From Serratia plymuthica (GTDB lineage: Bacteria; Pseudomonadota; Gammaproteobacteria; Enterobacterales; Enterobacteriaceae): a stretch of 64,000 nt of DNA. The position numbers and the translations under genes are program-made. Shown piece by piece: positions 18,441 to 29,662 of the stretch. The first letter of the stretch is position 1, and every line of letters starts with the position of its first letter. The notes beneath the pieces are model-generated. The model worked only from the letters and a program-made list of their open reading frames with translations, did no database searches and had not been told where the DNA came from. Where the stretch lies: positions 434,001 through 498,000 of the forward strand of contig NZ_CP068771.1 in NCBI RefSeq assembly GCF_018336935.1, given 5' to 3'.

Positions 18441-19040
18441 TTACGCCGTTGCCAGAGTGGGCTCCGCACGTTTGGCCGTCACTTGGCCAATCGGCAGCAC
18501 CGTGCGACCGAACTGCTCGTTGAGCACTTCCGCCATGGCCAGGTAAATGGCGCTGGCGCCGCAAATCACCCCTTCATAGCCGGCAAAGTTCAGCAGCGCG
18601 TGGTTGCCGGTGATGTTGCCAATCGCCAGCAGGGCGAACAGCAGCGTCAGGCTGGCAAAGATGAACTGCAGCGCACGGTTGGCGCACAGCGTGCCGAAGA
18701 ACATGAACAGGGTGAAAACGCCCCACAGCGCCAGATAGACGCCCAATACGGTCGCGTCGGTCGGTTCGGCCAGGCCCAGGCGCGGCAGCAGCAGAATGCC
18801 GACCAGGCTCAGCCAGAAGCTGCCGTAGGAGATAAAGGCAGTCATGCCGAAGGTATTGCCCTTCTTGTATTCCAGCAGGCCGGCCATAATCTGGGCCAGG
18901 CCACCGAAGAAAATCCCCATGCTGATGATGACGGAGGTCAGTGGGAAAAAGCCCGCGTTGTGCAGGTTCAGCAAGACGGTGGTCATCCCGAAGCCCATCA
19001 GGCCGAGCGGGCCGGGATTTGCCAACTTGTTGGTGTGCAT
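18441..19040 (-). CDS. satP: Acetate/succinate-proton symporter SatP
   Basis: Inner-membrane channel-like uptake protein for acetate and succinate (formerly YaaH) of 199 residues. The AceTr family signature [18 protein letters not shown] is at residues 8-25, and six hydrophobic segments follow, ending with [22 protein letters not shown]. It is convergent with the MFS gene and divergent from dnaK, in the E. coli position. Confidence 0.96.
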   Translation of the reverse strand: MHTNKLANPGPLGLMGFGMTTVLLNLHNAGFFPLTSVIISMGIFFGGLAQIMAGLLEYKKGNTFGMTAFISYGSFWLSLVGILLLPRLGLAEPTDATVLGVYLALWGVFTLFMFFGTLCANRALQFIFASLTLLFALLAIGNITGNHALLNFAGYEGVICGASAIYLAMAEVLNEQFGRTVLPIGQVTAKRAEPTLATA

Positions 19041-19365
19041 ATGTCCTCTGCGATAACAGAAAGTTAACGGAAATAGCTAAGTAAATTCATAAATGGTCTG
19101 AATGGCCGAAAAACCCGTAACTTCCATCAGAGCGCGCGGCATCATAATGATCCCCTGAGCAGGAAACAATGATCTGAGTGACGATAAAAAAGAAATTTTT
19201 TTCACCTTGCCCCTTGATGCTGAGTTGGATGGCCCCATCTTATTTGCAACCGCAGTTGCTGACCGCGGGAAAGACTGAGATAGCGGGCAGTTGAAAAGCA
19301 AAAAATCGCCCGCATATAGGTTAGCAACCTGACCGAATTATGAATTTATTAGTGGAGACGTTTAG
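19041..19365. other. satP-dnaK intergenic region
   Basis: About 325 bp that hold the satP promoter on the minus strand and the dnaK heat-shock promoter on the plus strand. The dnaK leader from the promoter to the start codon is about 120 nt. No other gene or repeat was seen. Confidence 0.6.
19210..19240 (+). promoter_or_regulatory. Sigma-32 heat-shock promoter of dnaK
   Basis: CCCCTTGATG (19210-19219) is the -35 and CCCCATCT (19233-19240) the -10, with 13 bp between. Both match the sigma-32 consensus, and the arrangement resembles E. coli dnaK P1. Confidence 0.9.
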
Positions 19366-21279
19366 ATGGGCAAAATTATTGGTATCGACCTGGGGACTAC
19401 CAACTCCTGCGTAGCAATTATGGATGGTGGTAAGGCGCGCGTGCTGGAAAACGCCGAGGGCGACCGCACAACTCCTTCTATTATCGCCTACACCCAAGAC
19501 GGTGAGATTCTGGTTGGTCAGCCGGCTAAGCGTCAGGCTGTGACTAACCCACAAAATACCCTGTTTGCGATCAAGCGCCTGATTGGCCGTCGTTTCCAGG
19601 ACGAAGAAGCACAGCGTGATAAAGACATCATGCCGTACCAAATCGTGGCGGCGGATAACGGCGACGCCTGGATCGAAGTGAAAGGCCAGAAAATCGCGCC
19701 TCCGCAGATTTCTGCTGAAGTGCTGAAGAAAATGAAGAAAACGGCGGAAGATTACCTGGGTGAACCGGTAACTGAAGCGGTTATCACCGTACCTGCCTAC
19801 TTCAACGACGCACAGCGTCAGGCGACCAAAGACGCCGGCCGTATCGCAGGTCTGGAAGTAAAACGCATCATCAACGAACCAACGGCTGCGGCTCTGGCTT
19901 ACGGCCTGGACAAAGAAGTCGGCAACCGCACCATCGCGGTTTATGACCTGGGCGGCGGTACTTTCGATATTTCCATTATCGAAATCGACGACGTTGACGG
20001 CGAAAAAACCTTCGAAGTTCTGGCAACCAACGGTGATACCCACCTGGGTGGCGAAGACTTCGACAGCCGTCTGATCAACTACCTGGTTGAAGAATTCAAG
20101 AAAGAACAGGGTATGGATCTGCGTAAAGATCCGCTGGCAATGCAGCGTCTGAAAGAAGCCGCAGAGAAAGCGAAGATTGAGCTGTCTTCCGCTCAGCAGA
20201 CCGACGTCAACCTGCCGTACATCACGGCGGACGCGAGCGGCCCGAAACACATGAACATCAAAGTGACCCGCGCCAAACTCGAGTCGCTGGTCGAAGATCT
20301 GGTTGCGCGTTCCATCGAGCCGCTGAAAGTTGCGCTGAAAGACGCAGGCCTGTCGGTTTCCGACATTCAGGACGTGATCCTGGTGGGCGGCCAGACCCGT
20401 ATGCCAATGGTTCAGAAGAAAGTGGCTGATTTCTTCGGTAAAGAACCGCGTAAAGACGTTAACCCGGACGAAGCCGTTGCGGTGGGTGCTGCGGTACAGG
20501 GCGGCGTGTTGGCCGGTGATGTGAAGGACGTTCTGCTGCTGGACGTTACCCCGCTGTCGCTGGGTATCGAAACCATGGGCAGCGTGATGACTCCGCTGAT
20601 CACCAAAAACACCACTATCCCGACCAAGCACAGCCAGGTGTTCTCTACCGCTGAAGACAACCAGTCTGCGGTAACCATCCATGTGCTGCAGGGTGAGCGT
20701 AAACGCGCTAACGATAACAAGTCGCTGGGCCAATTCAACCTGGACGGCATCCAGGCTGCTCCACGCGGTATGGCGCAGATCGAAGTGACCTTCGATATCG
20801 ACGCCGACGGTATTTTGCACGTGTCTGCCAAAGACAAGAATACCGGCCGTGAGCAGAAAATCACCATCAAGGCTTCTTCCGGTCTGAACGAAGAAGAAAT
20901 CCAGAAAATGGTGCGCGATGCCGAACTGAACGCCGAAGCTGACCGTAAGTTCGAAGAGCTGGTGCAGACCCGTAACCAGGCCGATCACCTGATCCACGGC
21001 ACCCGCAAGCAGTTGGAAGAAGCAGGCGACAAACTGCCGGCGGAAGATAAAACGGCTATCGAAGCGGCGCTGAAAGATCTGGAAGCTGCGGTTAAAGGCG
21101 AAGACAAAGCCGATATCGAAGCCAAGACCCAGGCGCTGGTGCAGGTTTCCGGCAAGCTGCTGGAAATGGCTCAGGCGCAGCAGGCTCAGCAAGGCGCTGA
21201 TGCCGGTGCCGACAACGCGGCGCAGAAAGACGACGACGTGGTTGACGCTGAGTTCGAAGAAGTCAAAGACAAGAAATAA
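19366..21279 (+). CDS. dnaK: Chaperone DnaK (Hsp70)
   Basis: ATP-driven Hsp70 that folds proteins together with DnaJ and GrpE and controls sigma-32. It has 637 residues. The actin-like ATPase begins [17 protein letters not shown], with phosphate-2 motif [12 protein letters not shown] and adenosine motif [11 protein letters not shown]. The substrate-binding domain contains [14 protein letters not shown], and the tail ends [16 protein letters not shown] sigma-32 promoter lies upstream. Codon use is highly biased, as expected for an abundant protein. Confidence 0.99.
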   Translation: MGKIIGIDLGTTNSCVAIMDGGKARVLENAEGDRTTPSIIAYTQDGEILVGQPAKRQAVTNPQNTLFAIKRLIGRRFQDEEAQRDKDIMPYQIVAADNGDAWIEVKGQKIAPPQISAEVLKKMKKTAEDYLGEPVTEAVITVPAYFNDAQRQATKDAGRIAGLEVKRIINEPTAAALAYGLDKEVGNRTIAVYDLGGGTFDISIIEIDDVDGEKTFEVLATNGDTHLGGEDFDSRLINYLVEEFKKEQGMDLRKDPLAMQRLKEAAEKAKIELSSAQQTDVNLPYITADASGPKHMNIKVTRAKLESLVEDLVARSIEPLKVALKDAGLSVSDIQDVILVGGQTRMPMVQKKVADFFGKEPRKDVNPDEAVAVGAAVQGGVLAGDVKDVLLLDVTPLSLGIETMGSVMTPLITKNTTIPTKHSQVFSTAEDNQSAVTIHVLQGERKRANDNKSLGQFNLDGIQAAPRGMAQIEVTFDIDADGILHVSAKDKNTGREQKITIKASSGLNEEEIQKMVRDAELNAEADRKFEELVQTRNQADHLIHGTRKQLEEAGDKLPAEDKTAIEAALKDLEAAVKGEDKADIEAKTQALVQVSGKLLEMAQAQQAQQGADAGADNAAQKDDDVVDAEFEEVKDKK

Positions 21280-21299
21280 TCGCCCTTAAGCGGGCACGG

Positions 21300-21360
21300 A
21301 ACGGCCGTCAGGCCGTTACCGGAAACCAGCACGGGCGTCGAGGCAACTCTACGCCCGTGC
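21300..21360 (+). other. Two stem-loops in the dnaK-dnaJ spacer
   Basis: AACGGCC (21300-21306) pairs with GGCCGTT (21311-21317) across a GTCA loop. GCACGGGCGT (21329-21338) pairs with ACGCCCGTGC (21351-21360); inside it GAG/CTC encloses a GCAA tetraloop of the GNRA type. No T-run follows, so these are not terminators. They could affect processing, stability or dnaJ translation. Confidence 0.75.
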
Positions 21361-21385
21361 ACGCATGTTAAGGGTAAGAGAAATA

Positions 21386-22513
21386 ATGGCGAAGAAAGAC
21401 TATTACGAGATTCTCGGCGTCTCCAAGACGGCGGAAGAGCGTGAGATAAAAAAGGCGTACAAGCGCCTGGCGATGAAATACCATCCTGACCGCAACCAGG
21501 AGAAAGACGCCGAAGCCCAATTTAAAGAGGTCAAGGAAGCCTACGAGGTCCTGACCGACGAGCAAAAGCGTGCGGCCTACGATCAATACGGCCATGCCGC
21601 CTTTGAACAGGGTGGCATGGGCGGCGGCGGATTTGGCGGCGGTGGCGCCGACTTCAGCGATATCTTTGGCGACGTATTCGGCGACATCTTCGGTGGTGGC
21701 CGCCGAAGCCGCGCCAGCCGCGGTTCCGATCTGCGCTACAACATGGAGCTCTCCCTCGAGGAAGCGGTTCGTGGCGTTACCAAAGAGATCCGCATCCCGA
21801 CGCTGGAAGAGTGTGGTGTTTGCCACGGCAGCGGCGCGAAACCCGGCAGTTCGCCGGTCACCTGTCCGACCTGTCATGGCCAGGGCCAGGTGCAAATGCG
21901 CCAGGGCTTCTTTACCGTGCAGCAGGCCTGTCCGCACTGTCATGGCCGCGGTCAGATCATCAAAGACCCTTGCAACAGCTGCCATGGCCACGGCCGCGTA
22001 GAGAAAGCCAAAACGCTGTCGGTGAAAATCCCGGCCGGCGTAGATTCCGGTGACCGCATCCGCCTGGCGGGTGAGGGTGAAGCGGGTGAGCATGGCGCAC
22101 CGGCGGGCGATCTGTACGTTCAGGTTCAGGTGAAAGCGCACCCGATCTTCGAGCGCGAAGGCAATAACCTGTACTGCGAAGTGCCGATTAACTTCGCGAT
22201 GGCGGCATTGGGCGGCGAGATTGAAGTGCCGACGCTGGATGGCCGCGTGAAGCTGAAAGTACCGGCAGAAACCCAGACGGGCAAACTGTTCCGCATGCGC
22301 GGCAAGGGTGTCAAATCCGTGCGTGGCGGCAGCCAGGGTGACCTGCTGTGCCGCGTGGTGGTGGAGACCCCGGTTAACCTGAACGACAAGCAGAAGCAGT
22401 TGCTGAAAGAGCTGGAAGAGAGCCTCGGTGGCCCATCCGGCGACAAAAACAGCCCGCGCTCGAAGAGCTTCTTCGACGGTGTGAAAAAGTTTTTTGACGA
22501 TTTGACGCGTTAA
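21386..22513 (+). CDS. dnaJ: Co-chaperone DnaJ (Hsp40)
   Basis: Stimulates the DnaK ATPase and delivers substrates. It has 375 residues. The J-domain has its HPD in KYHPDRN near residue 33, a Gly/Phe-rich stretch ([15 protein letters not shown]) follows, then four CxxCxGxG zinc repeats between about residues 143 and 208, and the C-terminal peptide-binding domains. The frame is open seven codons further upstream, but the ATG at 21386 gives the family start [12 protein letters not shown]. Confidence 0.99.
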   Translation: MAKKDYYEILGVSKTAEEREIKKAYKRLAMKYHPDRNQEKDAEAQFKEVKEAYEVLTDEQKRAAYDQYGHAAFEQGGMGGGGFGGGGADFSDIFGDVFGDIFGGGRRSRASRGSDLRYNMELSLEEAVRGVTKEIRIPTLEECGVCHGSGAKPGSSPVTCPTCHGQGQVQMRQGFFTVQQACPHCHGRGQIIKDPCNSCHGHGRVEKAKTLSVKIPAGVDSGDRIRLAGEGEAGEHGAPAGDLYVQVQVKAHPIFEREGNNLYCEVPINFAMAALGGEIEVPTLDGRVKLKVPAETQTGKLFRMRGKGVKSVRGGSQGDLLCRVVVETPVNLNDKQKQLLKELEESLGGPSGDKNSPRSKSFFDGVKKFFDDLTR

Positions 22514-22541
22514 TTTACTGTTTTCACTAGCTTGTTGCATG

Positions 22542-22570
22542 AAACCCCGGCGTCGAATCCGGGGTTTTTT
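22542..22570 (+). terminator. Terminator of dnaKJ
   Basis: AAACCCCGG (22542-22550) pairs with CCGGGGTTT (22559-22567) across an 8-nt loop, followed by T residues. Confidence 0.92.
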
Positions 22571-22710
22571 ATTGCCTCGGGCCTTTTACCGCCCCCACAT
22601 TTAAATGTGACTCACATCTTCAATTGCTCGGTTTTTGCGATCTTTATAGCATTTATAAACGTGTTTTTTCGAGCTTAAACGGCGTCTATACTCATTCCAT
22701 TATTTTGTCC

Positions 22711-22733
22711 GCGGGGCGTTTCTTCTGCCCCGC
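22711..22733 (+). promoter_or_regulatory. GC-rich hairpin in the nhaA leader
   Basis: GCGGGGC (22711-22717) and GCCCCGC (22727-22733) form a perfect 7-bp stem with a 9-nt loop. It lies 8 nt before the GGAGAG ribosome binding site of nhaA. No T-run follows. Any regulatory role is inference. Confidence 0.6.
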
Positions 22734-22754
22734 AATGCTGTGGAGAGACGTATT

Positions 22755-23921
22755 GTGACCAACATTATTCGTCAGTTTTTACGTCAGGAAGCCGCGGGCG
22801 GCATTATCCTGATTGTGGCCGCGATTATCGCGTTGATCATGGCCAATACCCCGGCTCAGGGGATTTATCACGCTTTTCTCGATTTACCTGTCATGGTGAA
22901 AATCTCCTCGCTGGAGATTGGCAAACCCTTGTTGCTATGGATTAACGACGGCCTGATGGCGATCTTTTTCCTGGTGGTCGGGTTGGAGGTTAAACGTGAG
23001 TTGATGGAAGGCTCGCTGGCCGGGCGTGACAAGGCGGTATTTCCGGCGATCGCCGCGTTGGGCGGTATGCTGGCGCCGGCGCTGATTTATTTGATGTTCA
23101 ACGGCGCGGACGAGGTCACCCGTCAGGGCTGGGCTATCCCGGCGGCTACCGACATTGCGTTCGCCCTTGGGGTCATGGCGCTGTTGGGTAACCGTGTACC
23201 CACCAGTCTGAAGGTGTTCCTGTTGGCGTTGGCGATTATCGACGACCTGGGCGTGATCGTGATTATCGCGCTGTTTTATACCCATGAAGTGTCGATGACG
23301 GCGCTGGGCGTGGCGGCGGCTTCCATTGCCGTGCTGGCGTTGATGAACTGGCGCGGCGTGGGGAAAACCTCGCTCTATATGCTTGTCGGCCTGGTGCTGT
23401 GGGTAGCGATCCTGAAGTCCGGGGTGCATGCTACGTTGGCCGGGGTGATCGTCGGCTTTATGATACCGCTGCATGTGAAGAAGGGGCCGTCGCCGTCAGA
23501 GACGCTGGAGCATGGGCTGCATCCCTGGGTGGCGTTCCTGATACTGCCGCTGTTTGCTTTTGCCAACGCCGGCGTTTCATTGCAGGGCGTGTCGCTGAGC
23601 GGGCTGACCTCGCTGTTGCCGATGGGGATCGCAGTGGGTCTGTTTATCGGTAAACCCTTGGGCATCTTCACTTTTAGCCTGCTGGCGGTGAAGCTGGGTA
23701 TCGCCCGCCTGCCTGAAGGAATGGGGTTCAAACAGGTGTTTGCCGTTTCTGTGCTCTGTGGCATTGGCTTCACCATGTCTATCTTCATCGCTTCGCTGGC
23801 CTTTGGCGATGCCGACGTGGCATTAAGCACCTACTCGCGGCTGGGTATCCTGATTGGTTCCACTACCGCGGCGGTGGTGGGATACGGTCTGTTGCGCCTG
23901 TCGTTACCGCGAGTCAGATAA
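22755..23921 (+). CDS. nhaA: Na+/H+ antiporter NhaA
   Basis: Electrogenic inner-membrane antiporter for sodium and alkaline tolerance. The chosen GTG at 22755 gives 388 residues, the E. coli length, and GGAGAG lies 7 nt upstream. An in-frame GTG at 22740 has no ribosome binding site. The catalytic Asp pair is in LAIIDDLGV near residues 163-164, and [14 protein letters not shown] contains the conserved Asp133 region. nhaR follows, separated by about 195 bp. Confidence 0.97.
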   Translation: MTNIIRQFLRQEAAGGIILIVAAIIALIMANTPAQGIYHAFLDLPVMVKISSLEIGKPLLLWINDGLMAIFFLVVGLEVKRELMEGSLAGRDKAVFPAIAALGGMLAPALIYLMFNGADEVTRQGWAIPAATDIAFALGVMALLGNRVPTSLKVFLLALAIIDDLGVIVIIALFYTHEVSMTALGVAAASIAVLALMNWRGVGKTSLYMLVGLVLWVAILKSGVHATLAGVIVGFMIPLHVKKGPSPSETLEHGLHPWVAFLILPLFAFANAGVSLQGVSLSGLTSLLPMGIAVGLFIGKPLGIFTFSLLAVKLGIARLPEGMGFKQVFAVSVLCGIGFTMSIFIASLAFGDADVALSTYSRLGILIGSTTAAVVGYGLLRLSLPRVR

Positions 23922-24115
23922 CTCCTTTAGGGGATCCCCTGTTGATGGGGAAACACTACAATAGCTGGTCGGAGCTGTTCGGTCTAAAATATGTTCAGTT
24001 TCGGCCATTCGGTTTGGGACGAATGCAGCAACAGGTTGTCTGAAATACAGCAAGGACATTAATCGCTCATCACGGCAGACCCTTTGCCGATGCGAAACGT
24101 TAAGGAGAGCACCTC

Positions 24116-25015
24116 GTGAGGATGTCGCATATCAACTTTAATCACCTTTACTACTTCTGGCAGGTCTGCAAAGAAGGTTCGGTGGTCGGCGCCGCCGAAG
24201 CGTTGTTTCTGACGCCGCAGACCATTACCGGCCAGATCAAAGCGCTGGAAGAACGTTTGGACGGCAAGCTGTTCAAGCGTCAGGGGCGTGGGCTGGTGCC
24301 TTCAGAGCTGGGGCAACTGGTTTTTCGTTACGCCGACAAGATGTTCATGCTCAGCCAGGAAATGCTGGATATCGTCAATTATCGCAAAGAATCCAACCTG
24401 CTGTTCGACGTGGGGGTAGCGGATGCGCTTTCCAAACGCCTGGTGAGTCAGGTTCTGGAAACGGCAGTGGTGGTGGATAACGAGCAAATTCACCTGCGTT
24501 GCTTTGAATCAACGCACGAGATGCTGTTGGAACAGCTCAGCCAGCACAAGCTGGATATGATCCTGTCAGACTGCCCGGTGGATTCCAGCCAGCAGGAAGG
24601 GTTATTTTCGCTCAAGCTGGGTGAGTGCGGCATTAGCTTCTTTTGCCGCCAGCCGGCACCGGATCTGCCGTTTCCCGCCTGTCTGGAGCAACGCAAGCTG
24701 CTGATACCCGGCCGCCGTTCGATGCTGGGGCGTAAACTGCTCAACTGGTTTAACACCCAGGGCATTCAGGTGGAGATTCTGGGCGAATTTGATGATGCCG
24801 CGCTGATGAAGACATTTGGCATGTACCACAACGCGATCTTCGTTGCGCCGACGCTGTATGCGCAGGACACTTATAACGATGATGACGTGGTGGAGATTGG
24901 GCGTATTGATAGCGTACAGGAAGAGTACTACATCATCTTTGCCGAGCGAATGATCCAGCATCCGGCGGTACAAAGGGTGTGCAACAAGGATTTCTCGGCG
25001 CTGTTTGCTTACTAG
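24116..25015 (+). CDS. nhaR: LysR-family activator of nhaA, NhaR
   Basis: Sodium-responsive activator of nhaA. It has 299 residues. The N-terminal winged HTH is [26 protein letters not shown], with [14 protein letters not shown] as recognition and linker helix. The effector domain is nearly identical to E. coli NhaR, for example [23 protein letters not shown] at 24116 fits the AGGAGAG spacing best; an ATG two codons later is the alternative. The 195-bp gap after nhaA contains the palindrome AGGGGATCCCCT at 23939-23950. Confidence 0.96.
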   Translation: MRMSHINFNHLYYFWQVCKEGSVVGAAEALFLTPQTITGQIKALEERLDGKLFKRQGRGLVPSELGQLVFRYADKMFMLSQEMLDIVNYRKESNLLFDVGVADALSKRLVSQVLETAVVVDNEQIHLRCFESTHEMLLEQLSQHKLDMILSDCPVDSSQQEGLFSLKLGECGISFFCRQPAPDLPFPACLEQRKLLIPGRRSMLGRKLLNWFNTQGIQVEILGEFDDAALMKTFGMYHNAIFVAPTLYAQDTYNDDDVVEIGRIDSVQEEYYIIFAERMIQHPAVQRVCNKDFSALFAY

Positions 25016-25032
25016 ACCGGGTATTACAGACG

Positions 25033-25062
25033 TAAAAAAACCGGCCTGAGCCGGTTTTTTTT
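25033..25062. terminator. Bidirectional terminator between nhaR and rpsT
   Basis: AACCGGC (25039-25045) pairs with GCCGGTT (25050-25056) with a CTGA loop. An A-run lies on the left and a T-run on the right. Confidence 0.93.
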
Positions 25063-25083
25063 ATCAAGCAGACAACACGATGC

Positions 25084-25347
25084 TTATTGCATTGCGTTGA
25101 TGCGCGCCGACAGGTTTGACTTATGGCGTGCTGCTTTGTTTTTGTGGATCAGGCCTTTAGCAGCCTTGCGGTCCACGATTGGTTGCATTACGTTGAATGC
25201 GTTTTGTGCTACTTCTTTGTCGCCAGCTACGATTGCCGCTTCTACTTTCTTGATGTAGGTACGCATCATTGAACGACCACTAGCGTTGTGCTTGCGGCGT
25301 TTCTCAGACTGTACGGCGCGTTTCTTAGCTGATTTGATATTAGCCAA
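25084..25347 (-). CDS. rpsT: 30S ribosomal protein S20
   Basis: Primary 16S-binding protein of the small subunit. It has 87 residues, is very Lys/Arg rich and starts (M)[20 protein letters not shown]. The start codon is TTG (25345-25347), the rare initiator also used by E. coli rpsT, where it is part of autogenous control. It is divergent from ribF. Confidence 0.98.
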   Translation of the reverse strand: MANIKSAKKRAVQSEKRRKHNASGRSMMRTYIKKVEAAIVAGDKEVAQNAFNVMQPIVDRKAAKGLIHKNKAARHKSNLSARINAMQ

Positions 25348-25737
25348 GGTCCAACTCCCAAATATATTCTATTGAGGACAATTCGAAGGCCGAGGAATAT
25401 GCCCTTTTGGCCTGCGTTTGTCAATGAATTTGTGCAAATAAGCGCCGTTTGTACGGGCGGCACTTGCTACGTTGTGATGGCGCAGGATTTTACCAGCTTC
25501 GGTCATGGGAATACAGTCTTTCGCGAGAAAATTCGCCAATGATTTGTCGCGGTGGTCGCAAGCCATTGGCCGTAGTCGGTAATCGCGTTTATGGCGCCGG
25601 ATAAACTGCGGTCAGGACGTTTCACCTGCCGATTATCTCCGGTATGGTATGTCTATTACATAAAGGCACCAATCGCGGGTTAACCTTAACCGCTGTACAA
25701 GGTATAATCCGGCGATTTCCACTGTTTTGAGCCAGCT
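25348..25737. other. rpsT-ribF divergent region with ribF promoter
   Basis: About 390 bp without a gene. A ribF promoter is likely at TTAACC (25680-25685), a 17-bp spacer and a perfect TATAAT (25703-25708). The -35 lies inside an inverted repeat, GGTTAA (25678-25683) with TTAACC (25686-25691). The rpsT promoters should be on the minus strand, but I could not place them with confidence. Confidence 0.55.
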
Positions 25738-26676
25738 ATGCAGCTAATTCGCGGCGTTCACAATATCCGGGCACGTCACCATGGTTGCGTGCTCACCATC
25801 GGCAACTTCGACGGCGTACATCGCGGTCACCAGGCGTTGCTGGAGCAGCTGAAACAAGAAGGGCAGCGCCTCGGGCTGCCAGTGATGGTCATGATCTTTG
25901 AGCCGCAGCCGCTGGAAATGTTTGCAGCGGACAAGGCGCCGGCCCGTCTCACGCGTTTGCGTGACAAGGCCAAATACCTGGCGCAGGCGGGGGTTGATTA
26001 CCTGCTGTGCGTCAAGTTTGATCCGCGTTTCGCCGCCAATACCGCCCAAGCGTTCGTCGCCGAACTGCTGGTGGAAAAGCTTGGCGTAAAATTCCTGATG
26101 GTCGGGGATGATTTTCGCTTTGGTGCAGCTCGCCAGGGCGATTTTCCGCTATTGCAGAAAGCCGGGGAAGAATACGGCTTTGAGGTGATCAGCACGCCGA
26201 CCTTCCGTGAAGGCGATCAACGCATCAGCAGCACGGCTATTCGCAATGCGCTGCGCGATGACGACCTGGCGCAGGCAGAAGCGCTGCTGGGCCATCCGTA
26301 CAGCATTTCGGGCCGGGTGGTGCACGGCGATGAACTGGGCCGCACCATTGGCTTCCCAACCGCCAACCTGCCGCTGAAGCGCCTGGTTGCGCCGGTGAAA
26401 GGGGTTTATGCCGTGGATGTTTATGGTCTGGGCCCTGAACCGCTCCCGGGCGTGGCCAATATCGGCACGCGCCCAACCGTTGCCGGCGTGCGGCAGCAGC
26501 TGGAAGTCCACCTGCTGGATGTCACAATGGATCTTTACGGGCGCCATATTGACGTGGTGCTCCGCGCGAAATTGCGCAATGAACAGCGTTTTGCTTCGCT
26601 CGATGCGCTGAAGCAGCAAATCGCCAATGATGTGGTGACGGCCCGAAAGTTCTTCGGGTTAAAAACACTGGTTTAA
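25738..26676 (+). CDS. ribF: Bifunctional riboflavin kinase / FMN adenylyltransferase
   Basis: Makes FMN and FAD from riboflavin. It has 312 residues. The N-terminal adenylyltransferase shows the nucleotidyltransferase motif TIGNFDGVHRGHQALL and the later ISSTAIRNAL. The C-terminal flavokinase has GRVVHGDELGRTIGFPTANL and VKGVYAVDVYG. It begins the ribF-ileS-lspA-fkpB-ispH cluster, but a 127-bp ERIC separates it from ileS. Confidence 0.97.
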   Translation: MQLIRGVHNIRARHHGCVLTIGNFDGVHRGHQALLEQLKQEGQRLGLPVMVMIFEPQPLEMFAADKAPARLTRLRDKAKYLAQAGVDYLLCVKFDPRFAANTAQAFVAELLVEKLGVKFLMVGDDFRFGAARQGDFPLLQKAGEEYGFEVISTPTFREGDQRISSTAIRNALRDDDLAQAEALLGHPYSISGRVVHGDELGRTIGFPTANLPLKRLVAPVKGVYAVDVYGLGPEPLPGVANIGTRPTVAGVRQQLEVHLLDVTMDLYGRHIDVVLRAKLRNEQRFASLDALKQQIANDVVTARKFFGLKTLV

Positions 26677-26679
26677 TCG

Positions 26680-26806
26680 TTTACCCTAAACAATTCGAGT
26701 GGCATCGCGGCGGCAACCGCGCGAACCCCGATGAGCTTGCACAGGCAAGTGATTCGGGTAAGAAAGGGCGGCCGACAAAGATGCAGCTTGAAGTGTGACG
26801 GGTAAA
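26680..26806. repeat. ERIC element between ribF and ileS (127 bp)
   Basis: Runs from TTTACCC (26680-26686) to GGGTAAA (26800-26806), exactly 127 bp. The core and the right arm GATGCAGCTTGAAGTGTGAC match the ERIC consensus. It starts 3 bases after the ribF stop and ends 26 nt before the ileS start. Confidence 0.9.
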
Positions 26807-26832
26807 TAGCCGAAAACGGAAACGAGAATCTC

Positions 26833-29649
26833 ATGAGTGACTACAAGAATACCCTGAACTTGCCGGAAACAGGGTTCCCGATGCGCGGCGATCTCGCCAA
26901 GCGTGAACCTGGCATGCTGCAACGTTGGTATGAGCAGGATCTGTACGGGATGATTCGTACTGCCAAAAAGGGCAAGAAATCCTTCATTTTGCATGACGGC
27001 CCTCCGTATGCGAACGGCAGCATTCACATTGGTCACTCGGTTAACAAGATTCTCAAAGACATTATTATCAAGTCTAAAGGGATGTCCGGTTTCGACTCGC
27101 CTTATATTCCGGGTTGGGACTGCCATGGCCTGCCGATCGAACTGAAAGTAGAGCAGCTGTACGGCAAGCCGGGCGAGAAGCTCACCCCGGCGGAATTCCG
27201 TCAGAAATGCCGCGAGTATGCCGCCGAACAGGTTGAAGGTCAGAAGAAAGACTTCATCCGTCTGGGCGTGCTGGGCGACTGGGATCACCCGTACCTGACC
27301 ATGGACTTCAAAACAGAAGCCAACATCATCCGCGCGCTGGGCAAAATCATCAGCAACGGCCACCTGCTGAAAGGCGCGAAGCCGGTGCATTGGTGTACCG
27401 ACTGCGGCTCTTCGCTGGCGGAAGCGGAAGTCGAGTATTACGACAAAACCTCGCCGTCTATCGATGTGGCCTTCCACGCGGTTGACGCGGCTGCCGTGGC
27501 GGCCAAATTTGGCGTGACCCATTTTAACGGCCCGGTTTCTCTGGTGATCTGGACCACGACGCCGTGGACGCTGCCGGCTAACCGCGCTATCTCGCTGCAC
27601 CCTGAGTTTGCTTATCAACTGGTGCAGGTTGAAGGCCAGTGCCTGATCCTGGCGGCCGAACTGGTCGAGAGCGTGATGAAACGCGCCGGCATCAGCGAGT
27701 GGAGCGTGTTGGGCAGCTGCAAAGGCGCCGATCTGGAGCTGCTGCGCTTCGAACACCCGTTCATGGGCTTCGACGTGCCGGCAATCCTCGGTGAGCACGT
27801 CACGCTGGACGCCGGTACCGGTGCGGTGCATACCGCGCCTGGCCACGGCCCGGACGACTTCGTGATCGGCCAGAAATACGGCCTGGAAGTGGCCAACCCG
27901 GTGGGGCCGAACGGTTGCTACCTGACCGGCACCTACCCGCTGCTGGATGGCAAGTTCGTGTTCAAGGCCAACGATCTGATCGTCGAACTGTTGCGTGAGA
28001 AAGGTGCGTTGCTGCACGTGGAAAAACTGGTTCACAGCTACCCATGCTGCTGGCGCCACAAGACGCCGATCATTTTCCGCGCGACCCCGCAATGGTTCAT
28101 CAGCATGGATCAGAAAGGCCTGCGTCAGCAGTCGCTGGAAGAGATCAAAGGCGTGCAGTGGATCCCTGAATGGGGCCAGGCGCGTATCGAAATGATGGTG
28201 GCTAACCGCCCGGACTGGTGCATCTCGCGTCAGCGTACCTGGGGTGTGCCGATGTCGCTGTTCGTGCACAAAGACACCGAGCAACTGCATCCGCGCAGCG
28301 TCGAGCTGATGGAAGAAGTCGCCAAACGCGTTGAGCAGGACGGCATTCAAGCCTGGTGGGATTTGGACGCGGCCGATATCCTCGGTGCCGACGCCGCCGA
28401 CTACGTGAAAGTACCTGATACCCTGGACGTGTGGTTCGACTCAGGTTCAACCCACTCTTCGGTCGTGGACGTACGCCCTGAGTTTAACGGCCACGGCGCC
28501 GACATGTATCTGGAAGGGTCGGATCAGCATCGCGGCTGGTTCATGTCATCGCTGATGATCTCCACCGCCATGAAGGGCAAGGCGCCTTATAAAGAAGTGC
28601 TGACCCACGGTTTCACCGTTGACGGTCAGGGCCGCAAGATGTCCAAGTCGATCGGCAACACCATCAGTCCGCAGGACGTGATGAACAAGCTGGGTGGCGA
28701 CATTCTGCGTCTGTGGGTAGCTTCGACCGATTACACCGGCGAGATTGCGGTTTCCGATGAAATTCTGAAGCGCTCCGCCGATTCTTACCGCCGTATCCGT
28801 AACACCGCGCGCTTCCTGCTGGCCAACCTGAACGGGTTCGAGCCGAGCACCGACTGCGTGGCACCGGAAGACATGGTGGTGCTGGATCGCTGGGCGGTCG
28901 GCCGTGCGCTGGCGGCGCAGCAGGATATCGAGCAGGCCTACGCCAACTACGATTTCCATGAAGTGGTGCAGCGTCTGATGCAGTTCTGTTCGGTCGAGAT
29001 GGGCTCCTTCTACCTGGATATCATCAAGGATCGTCAGTACACCGCGAAGAGCGACAGCGTCGCTCGCCGCAGCTGCCAGACCGCGCTGTTCCACATCGCG
29101 GAAGCGCTGGTGCGTTGGATGGCACCGATCATGTCGTTCACCGCTGACGAAATCTGGGGCTTCCTGCCGGGCAAACGCACGCAGTACGTGTTTACCGAGG
29201 AGTGGTACGACGGCTTGTTCGGCCTGGCCGAAGGCGAAAGCATGAACGATGCCTTCTGGGCCGAGCTGCTGAAAGTGCGTGGCGAAGTGAACAAGGTTCT
29301 GGAGCAGGCGCGAGCCGATAAACGCCTTGGCGGTTCTCTGGAGGCTGCGGTCACGCTGTATGCCGACAGCGAGCTGGCTGAGCGCCTTAATAGCCTGAAA
29401 GACGAGCTGCGCTTCGTGCTGCTGACCTCGGCGGCACGCGTTGCACCTCTGGCGGATGCGCCGGCGGACGCGCAGCAATCAGAGCTGGTGAAAGGTCTGA
29501 AGATTGCCTTCAGCACTGCGGAAGGCGAGAAATGCCCGCGTTGTTGGCATTACACCACTGACATCGGCCTGGTGGCGGATCACGCAGACATCTGCGGCCG
29601 CTGTGTGATCAACGTAGCCGGCGACGGCGAAAAGCGTAACTACGCCTGA
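26833..29649 (+). CDS. ileS: Isoleucyl-tRNA synthetase
   Basis: Class I synthetase that charges tRNA-Ile, with an editing domain that removes Val. It has 938 residues, the E. coli length. The HIGH motif is in [12 protein letters not shown] near residue 64, the editing (CP1) domain includes [13 protein letters not shown], and the KMSKS motif is in [10 protein letters not shown] near residue 604. The C-terminal zinc site is made by CPRC and CGRC. It is the chromosomal, mupirocin-sensitive type by overall similarity. Confidence 0.99.
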   Translation: MSDYKNTLNLPETGFPMRGDLAKREPGMLQRWYEQDLYGMIRTAKKGKKSFILHDGPPYANGSIHIGHSVNKILKDIIIKSKGMSGFDSPYIPGWDCHGLPIELKVEQLYGKPGEKLTPAEFRQKCREYAAEQVEGQKKDFIRLGVLGDWDHPYLTMDFKTEANIIRALGKIISNGHLLKGAKPVHWCTDCGSSLAEAEVEYYDKTSPSIDVAFHAVDAAAVAAKFGVTHFNGPVSLVIWTTTPWTLPANRAISLHPEFAYQLVQVEGQCLILAAELVESVMKRAGISEWSVLGSCKGADLELLRFEHPFMGFDVPAILGEHVTLDAGTGAVHTAPGHGPDDFVIGQKYGLEVANPVGPNGCYLTGTYPLLDGKFVFKANDLIVELLREKGALLHVEKLVHSYPCCWRHKTPIIFRATPQWFISMDQKGLRQQSLEEIKGVQWIPEWGQARIEMMVANRPDWCISRQRTWGVPMSLFVHKDTEQLHPRSVELMEEVAKRVEQDGIQAWWDLDAADILGADAADYVKVPDTLDVWFDSGSTHSSVVDVRPEFNGHGADMYLEGSDQHRGWFMSSLMISTAMKGKAPYKEVLTHGFTVDGQGRKMSKSIGNTISPQDVMNKLGGDILRLWVASTDYTGEIAVSDEILKRSADSYRRIRNTARFLLANLNGFEPSTDCVAPEDMVVLDRWAVGRALAAQQDIEQAYANYDFHEVVQRLMQFCSVEMGSFYLDIIKDRQYTAKSDSVARRSCQTALFHIAEALVRWMAPIMSFTADEIWGFLPGKRTQYVFTEEWYDGLFGLAEGESMNDAFWAELLKVRGEVNKVLEQARADKRLGGSLEAAVTLYADSELAERLNSLKDELRFVLLTSAARVAPLADAPADAQQSELVKGLKIAFSTAEGEKCPRCWHYTTDIGLVADHADICGRCVINVAGDGEKRNYA

Positions 29650-29662
29650 GAACAAGTGCCTG

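Noticed and set aside
19321..21192. 623-codon open frame antisense to dnaK
   Set aside because: Long antisense frames opposite dnaK are a known effect of its codon bias; no protein-like features or ribosome binding site.
22596..22616. CRP site upstream of nhaA (ATGTGACTCACAT)
   Set aside because: TGTGA and TCACA are one base apart, not six as CRP needs.
26686..28350. 554-codon open frame antisense to ileS
   Set aside because: Shadow of ileS; composition is unlike a real protein.
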